NCBI GenBank assembly: GCA_037074765.1 | Contig: JBAMDO010000066.1 | Coordinates: forward strand, 496,001-560,000 | Direction: 5' to 3' | DNA length: 64,000 nt | Origin: Mansonella perstans | Taxonomy: Eukaryota; Nematoda; Chromadorea; Rhabditida; Onchocercidae | Part shown: positions 48,606-63,800 of the stretch, piece after piece | How positions within the stretch are numbered: position 1 is the stretch's first letter | Layout of the letters: each line of letters begins with the position of its first letter | Notes under the pieces: model-generated | The model's database searches: none | What the model saw: the letters and a program-made list of their open reading frames with translations, nothing else | What the model was told of the DNA's origin: nothing | Translations under genes and position numbers: made by a program

Positions 48606-51471
48606 TTTTGCTCATTTTTTCATCGTTTTTGCAACCATTTAGCTAAAATTTTGTAAGCGAAAATATGCCATCTACTGTCTTCACTAGCATCCATGCTTCC
48701 TTATAACTTTCAAAAAAATTAGTTTAAAATTTATTTTTTAGAACTTCGACTTGATTTTATTTTACAATTAAGAAGTAAAAATTGTTAATATTTGCATCAA
48801 GAAGAAATGTCTTTTGCGCATTTACCTTTAAGCTTAAAATTCAAAATTTTTTCGTTCCTAATTTTATGGCAATTACTTAAAGACATGAAGGGATGTACAG
48901 CTTTGACATTTTTTTTATAGGATTTACAGAACATCTTTTTTTGTGATCCTTCCATGTCAATTATATTTGCAGTCCGATGTGCTATATTTCGAAGTGCAAT
49001 AAATAGTACAATCATATTTTAAAAGATATCATCAGAGAGTAGCCCTACGGGCATTTATATGAATAGTCCTATAAATACGTTTTTTTTTTCTTCAAGTTTT
49101 AACAACCAAAAATTTTGCATGGATCCTTTTTTGTTCTAACATAGTTTTTTGTCCCTCTTTTTTGAGCAGAATTTAGTTATTTAAAATAAAATTTTAGTTT
49201 GAATTCATAATTTAATGATATATTTTAATTTTGAAGCAAAAAATTTTAAATTTTTAATTCCTATTTTTAACACTGTTTTACAGCTATTATTCTGTGAGAA
49301 CAGAGTGAGAGAGCGAGAAAGACGAAGTATGTAATCTCGAAAATATTTGTGTAGTAATAATAGCTGCAACAAAATATCCACCGACACATATCTCGGAGGC
49401 AATTTCAAAAAGAGCAGAACAAAAAGTGAAAATTACAAAATAAACTACAAAATGTGTTTATTATAAAACTGAAATTAATTGGATTGTTGGCCCATATTGG
49501 GAAAAGTTGCACAATGTTTTTCTAATTTTTCATTAAATTTCAAATGAAAATCTGTCTTTCTCTTTATACCATTGGCTCTTTTTGAAAATTATCTGATAAT
49601 CAGCTTGAGAGACATGAAGATGTCATTGGTGCTGTGAGCTTTATGACCACTAACAATTTTGTCAAAATTATCAAAACCATAAGAAATTGCTTATCGATTG
49701 ATTTTTTAAATTTTTACATAAATTTAAGTCAGATTCAAGTTATTTTGCTTGATAATGTGAATTTAACAAATTTGAAAACATTGCTGCATAAAGAGCTGAG
49801 TGATAAATTTTCACAAATAATCATTTATAAAGTATAAAATCTAATATATTTCAGGAATCAACAAGGCTAATAAAAATTAATTGCTGGTCAAATGCTTTAC
49901 TTCTTAAACATACTTTCGTTTCATTTTGTTTAACTTTCAACTTTTGTGCCAAATCATTGATGTGCAAAACAATACACACTTATGGTTAATTTAAAAATTT
50001 CTAATCGAATTTTCTGATTTCTCAACATCTGCTTGATATCTATTAGTTGCGGTAAACAAAAAAAGGCATGAAAATATGTCATTCGATGAAAATGATATTT
50101 TTTTCATCAGTTCTTACATCAGTGATATGTTATCGATCAGTTGAGATTACGAAGGAGAAATTCCCTGTAAAGGATAACTCTCAACAACTTATTTCTGCCT
50201 TTTCTTTTCCAATCTAATTTGTTTTTCATCGATTTTCAACTGTTTTTTCTCTTTTATTCTTCTTTTTGCTTTTTTCATTTGTTAGTTTTTTTATACTTTT
50301 TGAATTGCGTTTTCTCTTGAAATTATATTTAAATAAATTTAATAGTATACTATTTTGTATTTGCAGCATAAAGATTTCTCTGATTTTTCCCTCAAAATTT
50401 TTCCTCTCTTTTTCAGTCTCGCCAAATTTTTTTCTCCAATTCTCTTAATTATCTCTTAAAATTTCCAATATTTTCTTTACTAAAATCAAACAAATTAGAT
50501 CAACTTAGAGATATAAAATTATCGCTTCAATTATCGTACAGTTGTTATTTGGAAGAACTTCTTATCGTTAAATTTTAACAAGATTCAGAAATAAAATTAA
50601 TTAGTCAATTTGAAGTGACTTCTCATATCTATTCCATTCTTTTGCTCTTTCCGCAATTGCATATTTACTGAAAACATTCTTTGCACTTAGTGAAAATGTC
50701 AGCTGTTTCAAACATCAGTCATTTCAATAATTGTTCCGTTTCTTTCTTTCGGAACGTCGAGTACCACTTTTCACCATTTCAAAATATTGAAGTAAATGAG
50801 AATGCAAAAAGAAGCAAAAATTTAAGAGTGCTATTTTGATGATGTCATTTTCGAACAGAACAGTCAACACTTATGATTTTAAAAACAATAATGTGTTTTT
50901 TTCTCATTTTTTGAAAGGTATTTTTTGAAATTTGGAACCATTTGAGCAATTTGCATTTTTCTAAATTGCTAAACATAAAAGTCATTTCTTTATAATTTAG
51001 AGAATTCGAATTCAAATATTCGGGATTGAATTGAATTTTTTAGCCAAAAATAAAAAGAAATCAATACTTTATCGATTATTGGATTTTACAGTAAGATACA
51101 GGTAACAAAGTTCCTTCGCTCATATCGAGCAATTTTTTTAAGGAGACCTTATACAATATATCAGTCGATTACAGATCCGTTGATACTGTCCGACTAATTC
51201 AATTGCATTTTCATTTCCATTCTTACATGATTTTACTTTTTTCATGCAGTTTTAAAATTCTTTTCAATCAAGGATAAATAAAAAACTTGTGAAGCTTTCA
51301 ATTCGTAAATTTAACATAAAAAGCACGGAGATGTTTTTAACTTCTTTGCTTGAAAAAACATTTTTGCCGACAAGAAATTCAGGATTGTTTGATTAAAAAG
51401 CAACTTCGCTTCACAATTCGAACTTTTCTGTAGCAACAAGAAAAATTACTATTTGCAATTTTAATTTCGAT

Positions 51472-51678
51472 TCAGTCTTTTTTTTCAAATATTTCCCAAC
51501 ATATCGCTTCCTGTCTTTGAATCCAGTTATCACCAACCGTTGACAATCGATGATAACTATCACTGGATGTATTCTCATGACCGAGAATCGAAAATTTTCT
51601 GTGACACTGACTGCTGTCAAATAATTTCTTTCCCAAATTACTGATCACATAAATGCTCATGTGAGTGTTAGAGATCAT
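51472..51678 (-). CDS. Coding-like 68-codon ORF, unknown
   Basis: Minus-strand ATG at 51678 to TGA at 51472, mixed composition (ends WIQRQEAICWEIFEKKD), in sequence less AT-rich than its flanks. It could be an exon of the same gene as the candidate at 46.5-47.2 kb, through the donor-like GTGATA after the codons for STVG. It has no hydrophobic segment or known motif. Chance is possible. Confidence 0.25.
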   Translation of the reverse strand: MISNTHMSIYVISNLGKKLFDSSQCHRKFSILGHENTSSDSYHRLSTVGDNWIQRQEAICWEIFEKKD

Positions 51679-54600
51679 CTTTTCATCTGAAATTTGGATG
51701 GATCTAATTAGTTGCCATCAAAGAAATAATTCTCTTTTTTAAGTAAAAAATTTTTTGCAAATTTTATCAAATATTAGCAAAAAAAAAAACGCTTCTCTCT
51801 TATTAAAAAAATTCCAATGATTTTAGCTGAATGTACTTTTGGTGAAGTAAAAAACAATTTGATTCATTAATGCTGATTGCGATTTGTTTGCAACATTGCA
51901 AATGCAATATTTATTCGATAAGTAAAACAAAATTAATATTTATTCGATGAGAATTTCATTGGAAATTTATTTTTAAAATATAATTTCAAATTTGATTTAA
52001 TTCCAGCAAAAATTAAAATTTAGTTGAAGGTTTTAAGTGAAAAATAGAAAACTTTCTGTGGTTTGCTTTTTTACAATATTATTCAATTTCCGTTTTAAGG
52101 AATAAATTTGCTAACACGAAATGCTAAAGAGTGAACATTTTGAGAAATGATTGAATGATGATTATCATTAAATTTCCGCTGTTCTTTTCCGTCCAAAATA
52201 TCTTTGTTACTCTTTCCGTTTTTCTGTGTTTTTCTTTCGTTTCCTTCCCATCAGATTTGTTTCTGATTGGAATGTGAAAAATTTTCATTTTACAAAATAA
52301 AACAAAAAAAAAAAAAATTTTGAATAAAAACAGACAAGAAAAAACAAGAAGAATTGAATCACCAATGTTCTTTTTTTTTCAAAAACATGGTAAATTTTAA
52401 ACAATTCATTTTTATTTCATCTTTCAATTAATTATGAAAATTGTAATTAATTACAATGGAATTTCAATATTCTTCGATGAGTCAATTTGTGTTTTAAGCT
52501 GCACAATTACATTATTTACTCACTGAAATACAATCAAGCTGTATATTTTATCACTAATGACTTCAATCTCTAACGACTGGCTTTTATCACTTTCTTGTTT
52601 AATTACCAATATTTCAAGCTTAAAGTTTTATTCCTCTGGAAACAAAAAGAGGAAGCAAAGTGCATAAAAAAATGTAAAAAGGACATTTTGGAGTGTAAAT
52701 TTGATAAATTATCTCGAACAATGTTAAAATTTTTTTGAAGAATTAAAAATTGCTTAGAAGCAATAAATGGATTAGTTAAATTTTGGATATTGAAAAGTTT
52801 GGAACATTTTTTTGCAAAAATTTAAATTTTAATTAATTTTTTAATGAAAGTAATTAACTATGGGGAAATTTTCCATCGTTTTTTTTTTCAAATAGATACA
52901 CAAACCGCAATTTTGAAAAAAATTTTTTCTTAACAGATACAAAGTCAATGGAGAATTTTAATTTAATTTTGAAATTTCAAATCAGACAAAGGCGAATGTT
53001 TACTTTTGTTTTCCTGCTTTGAAAACAAATTAAGTGATTGAATTTTTTCTTTTATGAAAATATTTTTCTTTACTTCAAAGCTTATCTCTACGCATTAAAC
53101 AATCAATTTAATTTGACTAAGATTGGATATAATTCATGCTTACAGTTTCTTTTAAAATGCATTTGTTTTTCGTTCTGCTACTTCTGGTTTTTTGAAAATT
53201 TTGTGAAAATCAGAATTTATTGAATTTAACTTCAGTATCATTAAAAAATTCATTAATAAAATTGGATGGGAGGCAGAAAGAGATTTTTGTCTCTTGGCGC
53301 TTCTTGTTAAGTTCAAGGGATGTACGGTGAAAGTAGAAAACGGCTAAGTTCAATATTCAAAAAGTTTCTCAAAAATGAAAAATAAATTTAAATAAAACTT
53401 TTTTTATCCCGTAATTGTTGAAGTTTTAGAGCGAATATTTTTTATCATTTTGGAATTATCACTTAGAAGAAATTATAAAGATTAAAATCAACCGATAGAT
53501 CAACTTTGCGACAACTCATTGTGGGATTTATACATAACTTTTATTAAGCCTTATTTTGTAGTCTTTCTTAACCTTTGGCCTGGGCTGTTTTTTGGCACTT
53601 GTTACTTGGCGCCCAGTTAAAAAGTTATGAAAAGACGAGGTATTGCTTCTCAACTCATTAGGTAAACAAAGACTGAAAGAATGACGAAGGCACAAATTTT
53701 AGATTTACAACGATTTATTCAATTCTGATTTGTATTAGATTTCCAGTACTCAATCATTTTTTAAGTATCAATCAAATTAGGATGATTGACTTATGATATA
53801 TTTTATGCATTATCTATTGGTAGTACACTATATAAATATATATATACACTATCTGCGCTATCTATTATGAAATGAATAAGTTTGCCATCTTAGCAGTTCC
53901 TGAAAATTCATTTTAAAAAATAAAATTATGAAATTTCATATTTGCATATATAAATAGCTGTTATTGGAGTCAAATTTTAAATGAAATTTGTTGATTTTGA
54001 GACAGCAATAGAAGCGACGACTACAGTGATTCACATTGTAAAATTTAAATAGAGCGAAGTTTATTTATTGCTTTTCTCATTTTCTCGTCCAATATCAGGA
54101 AGTATGATAAAGTCGATGGTGGAATGGTAATGAATTAATCATGCTTCTGTGATTTAAATGAGGAATTGTGACATACCGACAAAAAAATATCAGTGTCATT
54201 AGAGAAGAAGTGCACTTCGAAAGCCGGACAGTGAATTTTGGATGAAAAATCTGTCCGTTTTTTTCAGTTCATTTATTTTTCTATGAAATTTAAAAATAAT
54301 TACACATTTATCCGTTTACATTTTACTATCCTAATAGCGAAGTTATTTAAATAGTTCAATTAATTTTAATGTTATGCGTCATTTCATTGTTTTTTTCTTT
54401 TTTTTTTGTTTCGCTTTAATTACTTAATTACTTCGATAATGTTACACTTGCATTTACGAAAAAGGAATTATGTTAATTATCAACAAAAACAGGAAAAGGG
54501 AAAGAAGTAAGGGAAGAGAGAAAAGGGAAAAAAGTCACATGTACTGCAATGTATTTTTTTTTGGACTTTAACATTTATATGATAAAAGCTTTCTTCTCTT

Positions 54601-56509
54601 CTTTTTTAAATAAGTTTCTTTTGTCTAAATTATTTTTGATGTTTTTTAAAAATTTTTAACACTTTGATTTTTTAATTTTTCTTGCTAACTTTTATATATA
54701 TTTCATTATTGTTTCTTATTATATACCATAAAGAATTAGTGCCTTTTGATTTCTACAAAATCTTGTCGTTTTTTCTTGATAATTTTAACATTATTTATCC
54801 TTCCTAAAAAATGAAAGAATGGACAAAAAGGAGCAGAAATATTCTTCAATTATTCTTTTTAAATATTTTATCATTTCTTCTGGAAGAGCGAGAGATAGGG
54901 AGAAGATTTTTTGTCTTTATATTGCCGCTTTTGAGACTTTTTAAAAAATCGTTTTCTTTTTTCATTTCCCATCTTACAACACTTTATGCACCCCAGAACT
55001 CACAGCAGGAGATGAAAAAAATCCCTTGTTGGTATTAACGGCACTTCTTTGTACCAAAATTTTTACCAGCAATCATTAAAATAAACTATAAATTTTGATA
55101 GAATGAAATTTTTTTTTTTCAAATTAAATTTAAAAGTTCATTTCATTCCTTTTTCTTTCCTTTTCTTCTCAGTTCTTTTCCCACTATTTTTAACATTTAA
55201 TTTCTATTGCTAATCAATTTTATACATTTACCCATCGACATATTTATATTGCTGTTTTTTTTTTTTTGTTATTATATTGACTGAATTAAACTTTCAAAAA
55301 TCTTTTTTCGTTGAATAGTAAAAATTTGCATAATTGAGAAGTCAAAAGAGGTGATTCTGTTGTTCTAAATTATTAGAATAAAAAAAAATTATCAATTTTA
55401 TTCATCATTTCTTCATTTCTTTTTGTTTTTTTTTTTTGCCGTTTTCCTTTTTCATTATAATTTTTTGTTGCAATTTCACTGTAAACATTTTTGTTTACTC
55501 TTTTTCTTCCTTCTTTATATATCATTGGCTATGATGCAATGCATTTGAAAAATTGCTACTTTTAAAAATTTTTACAATTTTTTTTCCAATTTAATAAATT
55601 TCGAACGTTTGTTGTTTTTTCTGTCTTTGTTAGTAAAAATTTCTTTCTTATATTCACCCCGCATATTATCCATTATTAATATTCCCACTACGGGCGCAAT
55701 CGTTCAATGGGCATTTCATTTGTTTGTAAATTCTCATTTTAAAAACAGTGATTGATTGTGATGTAATGAGCCCGAGAAAGAGTGAAAATCTTTCGAATGA
55801 CTGTTTTAAATTAAAAAAAAAAAAAAACAAATGTTGCAAATTTTGTTCGTAGAATAAAAAAAAGAGAACAAAGCGAAGAATAAGGCAAAAGAAGGGTAAG
55901 CAAGCAAATAGAAAAAAGTCAGCTTTATGTAATTTTTATTTTTTCCTTTTCCTTTAAACGAAATTCAAAAATTAAATAACAATAAAATCAACCAATGAAA
56001 TTTATTTTTCTTTTGCATAATAATTTGTATGTTTAAAATAACATTGGCGCATTAAATTTCGCTACGAATGAAAAGAAATCAATTTTTAGCGCTGTTTTTT
56101 TATGGATACAATAAAATAATTTTCAAAATCAATAAAAACTGCAAAATTTAAATTTATGCAATCTTTTTTCGCATTCTTTCATTTTTTTTTTTGCATGTTT
56201 GTATTACCGTAACAAATTCAATTTCATATAATATTTCAATAAAATAAAAAAAAAAAAAAGTTGAAAGGAAACAAGAAATTAAAAATTCATTTTATCTCAT
56301 TTCTTCCTTTTCAATGATCCTTCATCCGAAGAATTTTTTTTCTTACTTCCTACTCTTGTTCCTCCTTTTTCCTCCTTTATTTTTCCTCTTTTTCCTCCTT
56401 CTTTTTTTCTTTCTCACATATTAACAGATTATTTGATGTAATGTAATATAAATTTTTAAAATCAACAAGAAAAAATGAATCATCAACAAATACTTTTGTT
56501 ACTGTACAT

Positions 56510-56576
56510 GTATGTGTGTATGTCTGTTTATATCTGCATGCGCTCATTTGTGTACATGTATGTATGTATGTATGTA

Positions 56577-56623
<47 letters not shown>

Positions 56624-56625
56624 AT
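56510..56625. repeat. (TG)n/(TATG)n microsatellite
   Basis: TATG units followed by about 18 TG units, about 250 bases upstream of the IGFBP-domain gene. Confidence 0.95.
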
Positions 56626-56654
56626 GAAAAAAGAATTTAAATGACGATCATGAA

Positions 56655-56722
56655 CACCATAATCATTGTCATCATCATCATCATCGTCATCGTTATCTTT
56701 ATCATTATCATCGTCATCATGC
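56655..56722. repeat. (ATC)n repeat
   Basis: Degenerate ATC/GTC trinucleotides. Read on the minus strand together with the TG tract, they create a false frame rich in aspartate, histidine and threonine. Confidence 0.9.
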
Positions 56723-56867
56723 ATCATTAAAGCGACATCAGGGATTGATAATAGTTTGCGGTCCAAATATATTTCCCATTACTTTCAATCATCCCTCACC
56801 ATTAGCTGGTCTTCAATTCACTTCATTGCTTCCAACCATAAAGCTAAGCAAAAGGACTTGTGATAAA

Positions 56868-57849
56868 ATGATAAAATTTGATATGATAAAATTGTATCAA
56901 ATTCAATATTTCCTCATCATCATTCAACTATTTCTTACTGTTTCCACTGTATTTTTACCACAACAGCAATTAATTACTGCAATTGATAATAATGATACAA
57001 AACATTATACCACTGATAAATTTTTCATTATTGATAGCTTATCAACAGTATGTCCAGATAAATGTCCCAGTTTTTGTCCCAATCCTGAATTACTGACATG
57101 TTCCGAATTAGCGCAAGATCCATGCGAATGTTGCATTGTTTGTGTACATAATACGGGTGAATTATGTGGCCCAGGAATTGGTGCATGTCGTCAGCCAAAT
57201 TTTTGTCAACGAAAATTGGACCAAAATGGAATTGGCACTTGTGTTGGTAAGTTAGTCTGAGCAATTTTGTAATCAATTCTGGAATTTTCTTATCCTTTTT
57301 TTATTCTTACTATTTTGCTAGTTGATTTAATCAGATAATATGATGTTTAAAATTTACCATATTTTTGGATTTTTTCAGGTTAAATATTTGAAAAATTTTC
57401 AGGCTAATACAACTAACAATACATTAGTCTTCTTTACTTGTTTCTAATACTACTTGTTGTTAACTGATTGATCTTTTGTCAAAGCCTAAATTACTGTAAT
57501 GTTCAATAAACTTCATCTTTAAAGTTTACAGTATTAAGTTAAAGATTTTCACAAAGGATTTCTCATATAAGCTGTTATTCTGCTTCGCTATTACTTGTCT
57601 TTATTTAACAATATCACGATTTATTTTATCAATTTTGTTAGGTTAAATTATGAATAATTTCTTAATTTTAATTAAAATTAAAGAAAGTAAACAGCAATGA
57701 AATTTTGAATTTGAAGATAAAAGAGAAAGCATAAAATAAATTCGTATGTTATGCAGTAAAGTAACACATCAAATAAATGTCATCTTGCAGAAGATGTTGT
57801 GAATGATGATGACATGGTTATTCCTAGAAATGATATGAATGTCCAATAA
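56868..57849 (+). CDS. Secreted single IGFBP-type domain protein
   Basis: Two exons, 56868-57246 and 57791-57849, join in phase (TGT GTT G / AA GAT) to give 145 residues. Residues about 8-30 (IKLYQIQYFLIIIQLFLTVS region) form a signal peptide; a second in-frame ATG at 56883 could also start it. A short linker with one NDT glycosylation site follows. Residues 62-125 hold exactly 12 cysteines with the CECCIVCVHNTGELCG motif of the insulin-like growth factor binding protein N-terminal domain. The last exon adds a 20-residue acidic tail (EDVVNDDDMVIPRND). Small secreted proteins with only this domain are known in arthropods and molluscs and may bind insulin-like peptides; that activity is inference here. 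The frame remains open upstream to 56745, but those residues do not look like a secreted protein start. Confidence 0.85.
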
Positions 57850-60800
57850 ATAGATGTAGTTTTTGAGTAGATAACAATGATGCTGTTACGTTTAGTGATG
57901 GGATCTGATTATCCAAGCAGAGAAGTACAATAAAATTAATGAAAATTATCTGAAGAGAAATAATTGAGTATGTTATGCTGATATTAACTCGTTTATCTTG
58001 AATTAAAAATTGAAAAAAACGAAACACTTTGATTGAAAACTTTTCACATTGCAACAACCAAACATATGTTCAAAGCTTTTCTCAAACATCGGCTTTTTTT
58101 TGTCGAATCAACCATATGCTGAACATTAATTAAATTATAATATAGCATTTCAGATCATTTCCGCTTTTACATGATATTTAAAAAATGCATTTAAATAAAA
58201 GGTATAAATTGTGCGCGAAGTTTTCGAAATCTTTGCTGTAGTGAAAGCTCTTGAATTTTGTCCATAATTTCATCATCTGCTTGTTTCACGGGTGCTTTTT
58301 CAATTAAATATTTATTTTTATTACATTTTTATAACTTTTTATTACTTTTTGTTTACAATTTGTTCCTATCATTGCTTCACATATTTAATTTAGTCATATT
58401 TCAATTATCGATAAATTTACTTGCATTATTTATTTTCTTAATTAATTACCTAGGAAATATTTGTCAATTTGACTGCTTGAAAAATAATTTCATCGTTTCT
58501 TGCACTTTTTTCAGTTAGAGTTCAAATAAATTTGTTTTTAAGATCACTTTAACTCACAGATAGAAACATTAATTTGTGTTCGAAAAAAATGTAACAAATT
58601 AATTTGTTCGTCTATTCTCTCTCTTTATCTTTCCTTTTCTATCCTATCATTTTGCAGCATTTCAAACTTACTTTGTACATATTTACTTTTTTATTTTTAT
58701 GAAAAATCAGAAAGAAATGTTTTTTCCGATTTAAATTTTGATTTGAAGGCGGAAAAATAAATAGAAGTTGGTTTAATTCTTTGATGCGAAAAAAGGAAAA
58801 TGAAAGACAAATACATTGCACCTATTTACCATCACTTTTCATTAAGTAAACAAAAAGTGAAGGAAAACTAAGGCTAATTTTATTTGCGACTAAATCTTAC
58901 AGAACGCATCTTTCTCCGTTGGAAATAAATGTGTCAATTTTTTTTTTTTTTTTAATTCTTTGAATAAAAGAAGAAAGAAAGAAAGAAATCTCGTAAGAAA
59001 CAGTTTTGAAAAAATTTGATTTACTTTTCGAAGGAAAAAAAGCTAATGTTTATCTTGCATTAGATCACGTGAATCATTGGCTTATTGAATTAATAAATGA
59101 GAATTGAAGTGCTAGCTATTACAGTGTTTGCCATACAAATCGGCTAGATTAATTGAAGAAGATGTTATTAAAATTCATCTAAATAATTATATTCTGTATA
59201 AGTTATTGGTCTAATTAATCAAGCATATTGGCAAATATCTTTAAAAAAAAAAACCGCTACAATAAAATTAATTTATTCATCAATAAAACAACTAATTTAA
59301 TTTTGGATTTCCACAGATTAATTAATATTTTCATTCATCTCTCATTGATTCTAAGTATTTTTGCAGCCTATAACTGATACACTTTTTATACTCTGCCCTG
59401 ATATGATCGTGATAATGCTATATTTTTCTTATAAAAATGTAATATTTTTAATAATTTTAAAAAATTTCGCCATTTTTTTTAAACTTCATGCATTATTGCA
59501 CAATGACAATTGCCCAAGAACAGATATCAGTGCTCATACTCCTTCAATTTTTCTTTCATGTTTTTTTTTAAACTAAATTATTTTTAACAACCAATTTATT
59601 GGCTAATTTTTGGAAAATCGGAAGTTATTTTGTAACATAAATAAATTAAACAAAAATCGAATCAAAAAAAACGGAAGAATGATTCTTTTTCGTTTTAAAT
59701 TTAAAAAGCTTTTTTCCTTTCATAAAACATTTGAAACAAGAAATTTATCAAAAAACTTTACATTATGAAAATTCTTTTTGTGTTTCAATGAAATTTTGAA
59801 GGTAAATTTAGAAATGCATTTTCATTTCTCGTTTTTTCATTTAAATAACATTAAATCATTCTTCAAAAATTATCAATTAAATGATGAGAAAAAGAAATAA
59901 TGAAAATGAGCAAAAAATTCTTGCTTTTTGAGAAACCGAAACTTTTCTAAATCAATCGATAATGTCATCATTTAACACTATACAGCCGAGCAGGGATAAA
60001 AAAGGAAATAGAAGTGATGAAATTTAATTTAGACAAATTATTATTTTCCAATTTATAAATTTTCGTCTGAAATAATTCCACCAATGCAGCACTATTTTTA
60101 TTTCAGAACAATCAAAATACGGAAAAAAGACAAACGACATTTTCTCCCTTTTGTGACAAAATTAGTTCTGAATAAAATAAATGTTTTCGTTTGAAATATT
60201 CAATTCAATAAGCTATAAACGTGAGATTTCCTGGAGAATTTCTATTGGATAGAAAATACTTTATTTTTCAATCTTGCGATGAATTTTTTGTGTAATTTCC
60301 GCTTCCGCTTTGAAAACTAATTATCAATTAAGCTAATTTCTTCCAGAAATAATTCCGAAATATTTTCCATTTTTCGCATTATTATCTTCTGTCTTTCATT
60401 ATGACCATTAGTGTAAATAAGAGGGAATTCAGGCGTTTATATATGTTTAACATTTTTATTCCGGTTTTTTCCATATGTTTAATACAATTTAACTTAATGA
60501 TATCTGTATTTAAATTACTGTAATTATATTTAAGTAGTTGTGCTTCCAAGCGATATTACATGATGATAGGGAAAAGATATTGCTGCTTTAGCAAGGTTTG
60601 CTATTTTAATTGATGTCAAAGTCATCGTATAAATAGTGTTACCACAATAAAATTAATTACAGTTATTTTTTCTTTACTTCGTAAACCATGACTTTATTTT
60701 TATTTCAATAAAAAGTTTTAGTGCTGATTTTAAAAATTTAACCAGAAATTTCCTTAATTAACAGTGGTAAGCAAAAGAGGCAAAATGGGAAGTTGTTTAA

Positions 60801-63800
60801 CAATTAATTAAATTTTAACACTTGAAAAAAAGTCAAGTGCTGTATTTATATGGAATAAATTATATGTCAGATTTAAATTTATGAAGGATGTGCCATTCCA
60901 AGCATCTTTTTGCAAATCAATTAAAATCATTAAATTCTAATGCTAAATATCATATCACACACTGCTCATAATTAAAATTGCTAAAACTTTAAAAAAAACG
61001 TAATTAAAAGTATCAAGCAAGTATCCTGCCACATTTTGCTCACAGCTTGAATCATTTGATTCAAATTAATTATCAAATTGAAACCATTAAAAAGTATCAC
61101 ATATTGTTTATAAAATAAATCATCGAAAACTTGGAACACTTACTTTTGCTTAGGTTTATCACTTTTCAGAGGTTTGTATTGCTGAAAATTTCATCCACTT
61201 GTTGCAATAATGTGTCAAACAATTGCTAAATTAATTTCTTAAAATGTCATTTCCCCTCTCTTTTCTCTTCCCTCTCTTTTTCCCTCTATTCAAAATGCAT
61301 CCATTCATTCATTTGCAAATTCTTTCGATATTTTGTTTCTGTCTATTTATTCAAAATTTTTTTGTTAAATGAATTAATTAATGAAATGAGCTAAAAACAG
61401 CACAACTTTTTCTACATCTTTCTTTAGAGATATTCGTAGAGTAATTTGTGTTTCATTTTCAGAGGAAAATAAAACTAACAGAATGACAAAATTTAATTGT
61501 ACCTGAATAATTCTTGTTGCAGCTTATGACATCTACAGTATCATAAATTAATTTATTTCCTTAAAACTAATATTTCATTTGCTTAATTTGAAAAATGAAG
61601 AAAACTTAGCACAGAGCTTTTTGTTTTTACATTAATTTTGCATGCTTTTTTACATTTTTTCTGCCTTTTTACTTGTTATCCAATTGATAAGTCACTTTTA
61701 GGAATTCAGTCATTTAAGAAATTGACATATTTAGTTGACAAATGCATTAATTTTACGTCATTTGATTATTGTTAGTTAGTTGCTTTTTTGAAATTTAATT
61801 CAACTTTGTAATTTTGGCCGGTTTCATTGACAATGAGAAAGAAGTTCATTTGATAAATACAAACAAGAAACGGTTTAATTTTGCTACACTTGCTTGTGTA
61901 ATTTTCCAAAAGTAACCCGTGCGAGTAATGTATCCAACATTGTTTGTGCCTGAAATGATTAATTTACTCATTAATTTTTTTCTTTAAATGCACACTGCAA
62001 AATTTCCTGTCCAAACAATTGCTAAATTTGAATGTTTTAAAGAAAATACTTCTATTATCAATTTAGTTATATTTGCAAAAACAGTAATTAATCAGCCATT
62101 TATGCTAATTTTATTAATTACAATCAAAATAAAAGTATGCAAATTTTACTTCAATAAACATCAAAAGATATGCCGTTTAATAAATAAAATCGAAGAGAGA
62201 TCTGACAAAATGATCAAATAAATCCATAAGTAATTAATCAATTTGAGATTTGTTAATTTGCATAAAGAAAGCTAATAATTATAAGCCGAATTTATATGTA
62301 TGCTATTTGTACATAAAATGGAAATAATTTTAATCAAAATTAGCCAACTAACATATATAAATGTAAAAAATGTACACACTGCATGCATTTATGCAAAGAA
62401 AATTGAATGAATTTTTTGAAGAAAAAAAATTTTTCAAACTAATTATTTATTTATTTATGCATCAATTTTTGAACAATTAAAAAAAGAAAAGAAAAATGTA
62501 AGGGAAGTAAAAAAAAGAAAACGAAAAGGAGGGGAAGAAAAGAAAAGAAAATACAACGAAATGGAATTATTTTCTCAATTGCTAATGTAGGAAACTGAAT
62601 CAATGCTATAATATTTGTGGAATTTCAAAAATCTTCACAGCAATTTGCTATCAGATAGCAAGAATTGAAGAATTAGAATAGAAAGAAAGAAAGAAAGAAA
62701 GAAAATGAAAAAGAAAAGATAGGGAAAAAAAGAAAAAAAAAAGAAAGAAGAGAAATGAAAGTGTTTGTAAGTTAGTTTTGAATGATGAATGAATGCTTCT
62801 AAGATCGAATCTTTTTCGTTGTATTTTCTATGTTAGCTAATAATTTTTTCTTAAATTTAAATTAAATTTTTTTTTTTTTTTTCATTTCAAATTTTTTATT
62901 TCAAAATGTTAAAAATGTTTTTGTTGATGAAACAAGGTGGCAAAAGTATGAATCATGTTAAAGGTATGTATATAATCATCGAGATATATTTCTTTTTGTG
63001 TCATCCTATTTCGATCGCAATGATAAGTATATTGTGTCTCTCTAACTATGTGCATACTTGTATGTGCATATGTGTGGAATCTTAATGATTAGAAATTATT
63101 ATTCGAAATTATTATTTGAAATGCATATTAAAATTGAAATTGAGAAAAAGAAAAGGAAGAAAAAAAGATGCAAAGAGGAAGATTTTTTTTTTTTTTCGAA
63201 TATTTAACGTAAGGAATTGATTTCTTTAATTGGAACATATCTAATCAATTTTTTTTTTTTTTTTTATTCCACAAAAATTTGTTCCATTCCATTAGATAGT
63301 AATAATTATTATTAATAATTAATTTTTACTAAATTAGTTTTTAAAAAAAACGGGAGATAGTTTCATATTGAAGCGAAAGTTTCAAATTAATATCGAACTT
63401 ACATGTGTTAATTCAACGGATTTAAGCGAGGTTAAGTATGTACATAAAATCATATTAGTTGACTTGTATTGAATTAATTAAATCATGTTGGATAGATGAT
63501 GATATATTGCTAATTATTAATATTACGATTAGTTTTCTAAAGGCTTAAGAAAGTATCATAATAATTTTCCGTGCAATTATTTTATACTATTATAAACATT
63601 ATTTATCATAAAGATATCTTTTAAGGTATATCAGTTTGCTTGGCTAATAATATTATGCAAATGACGATGTCTATTAAAGCTAATACAATAACACTATGTA
63701 GATATCTAATGATAAATTTAGCCAGTACAATAGCGATTCCATATTGATAAATAAATTTTATTTTCCTAATCTTGCTTTTTTATATTATCATCAAAATAGT

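Larger units (their letters stand above)
43948..56509. other. Gene-poor region of about 12.6 kb
   Basis: AT-rich, dense in poly-A and poly-T runs. Apart from the candidate minus-strand exons at 46.5-47.2 and 51.5 kb and the 48.5 kb duplication I see no gene, RNA gene or mobile element. A 64-codon plus frame at 44132-44326 is noted but has no splice context. Confidence 0.45.

Noticed and set aside
56377..56766. 129-codon minus frame rich in Asp, His and Thr
   Set aside because: Made by the TG/TATG and ATC microsatellites read on the minus strand.
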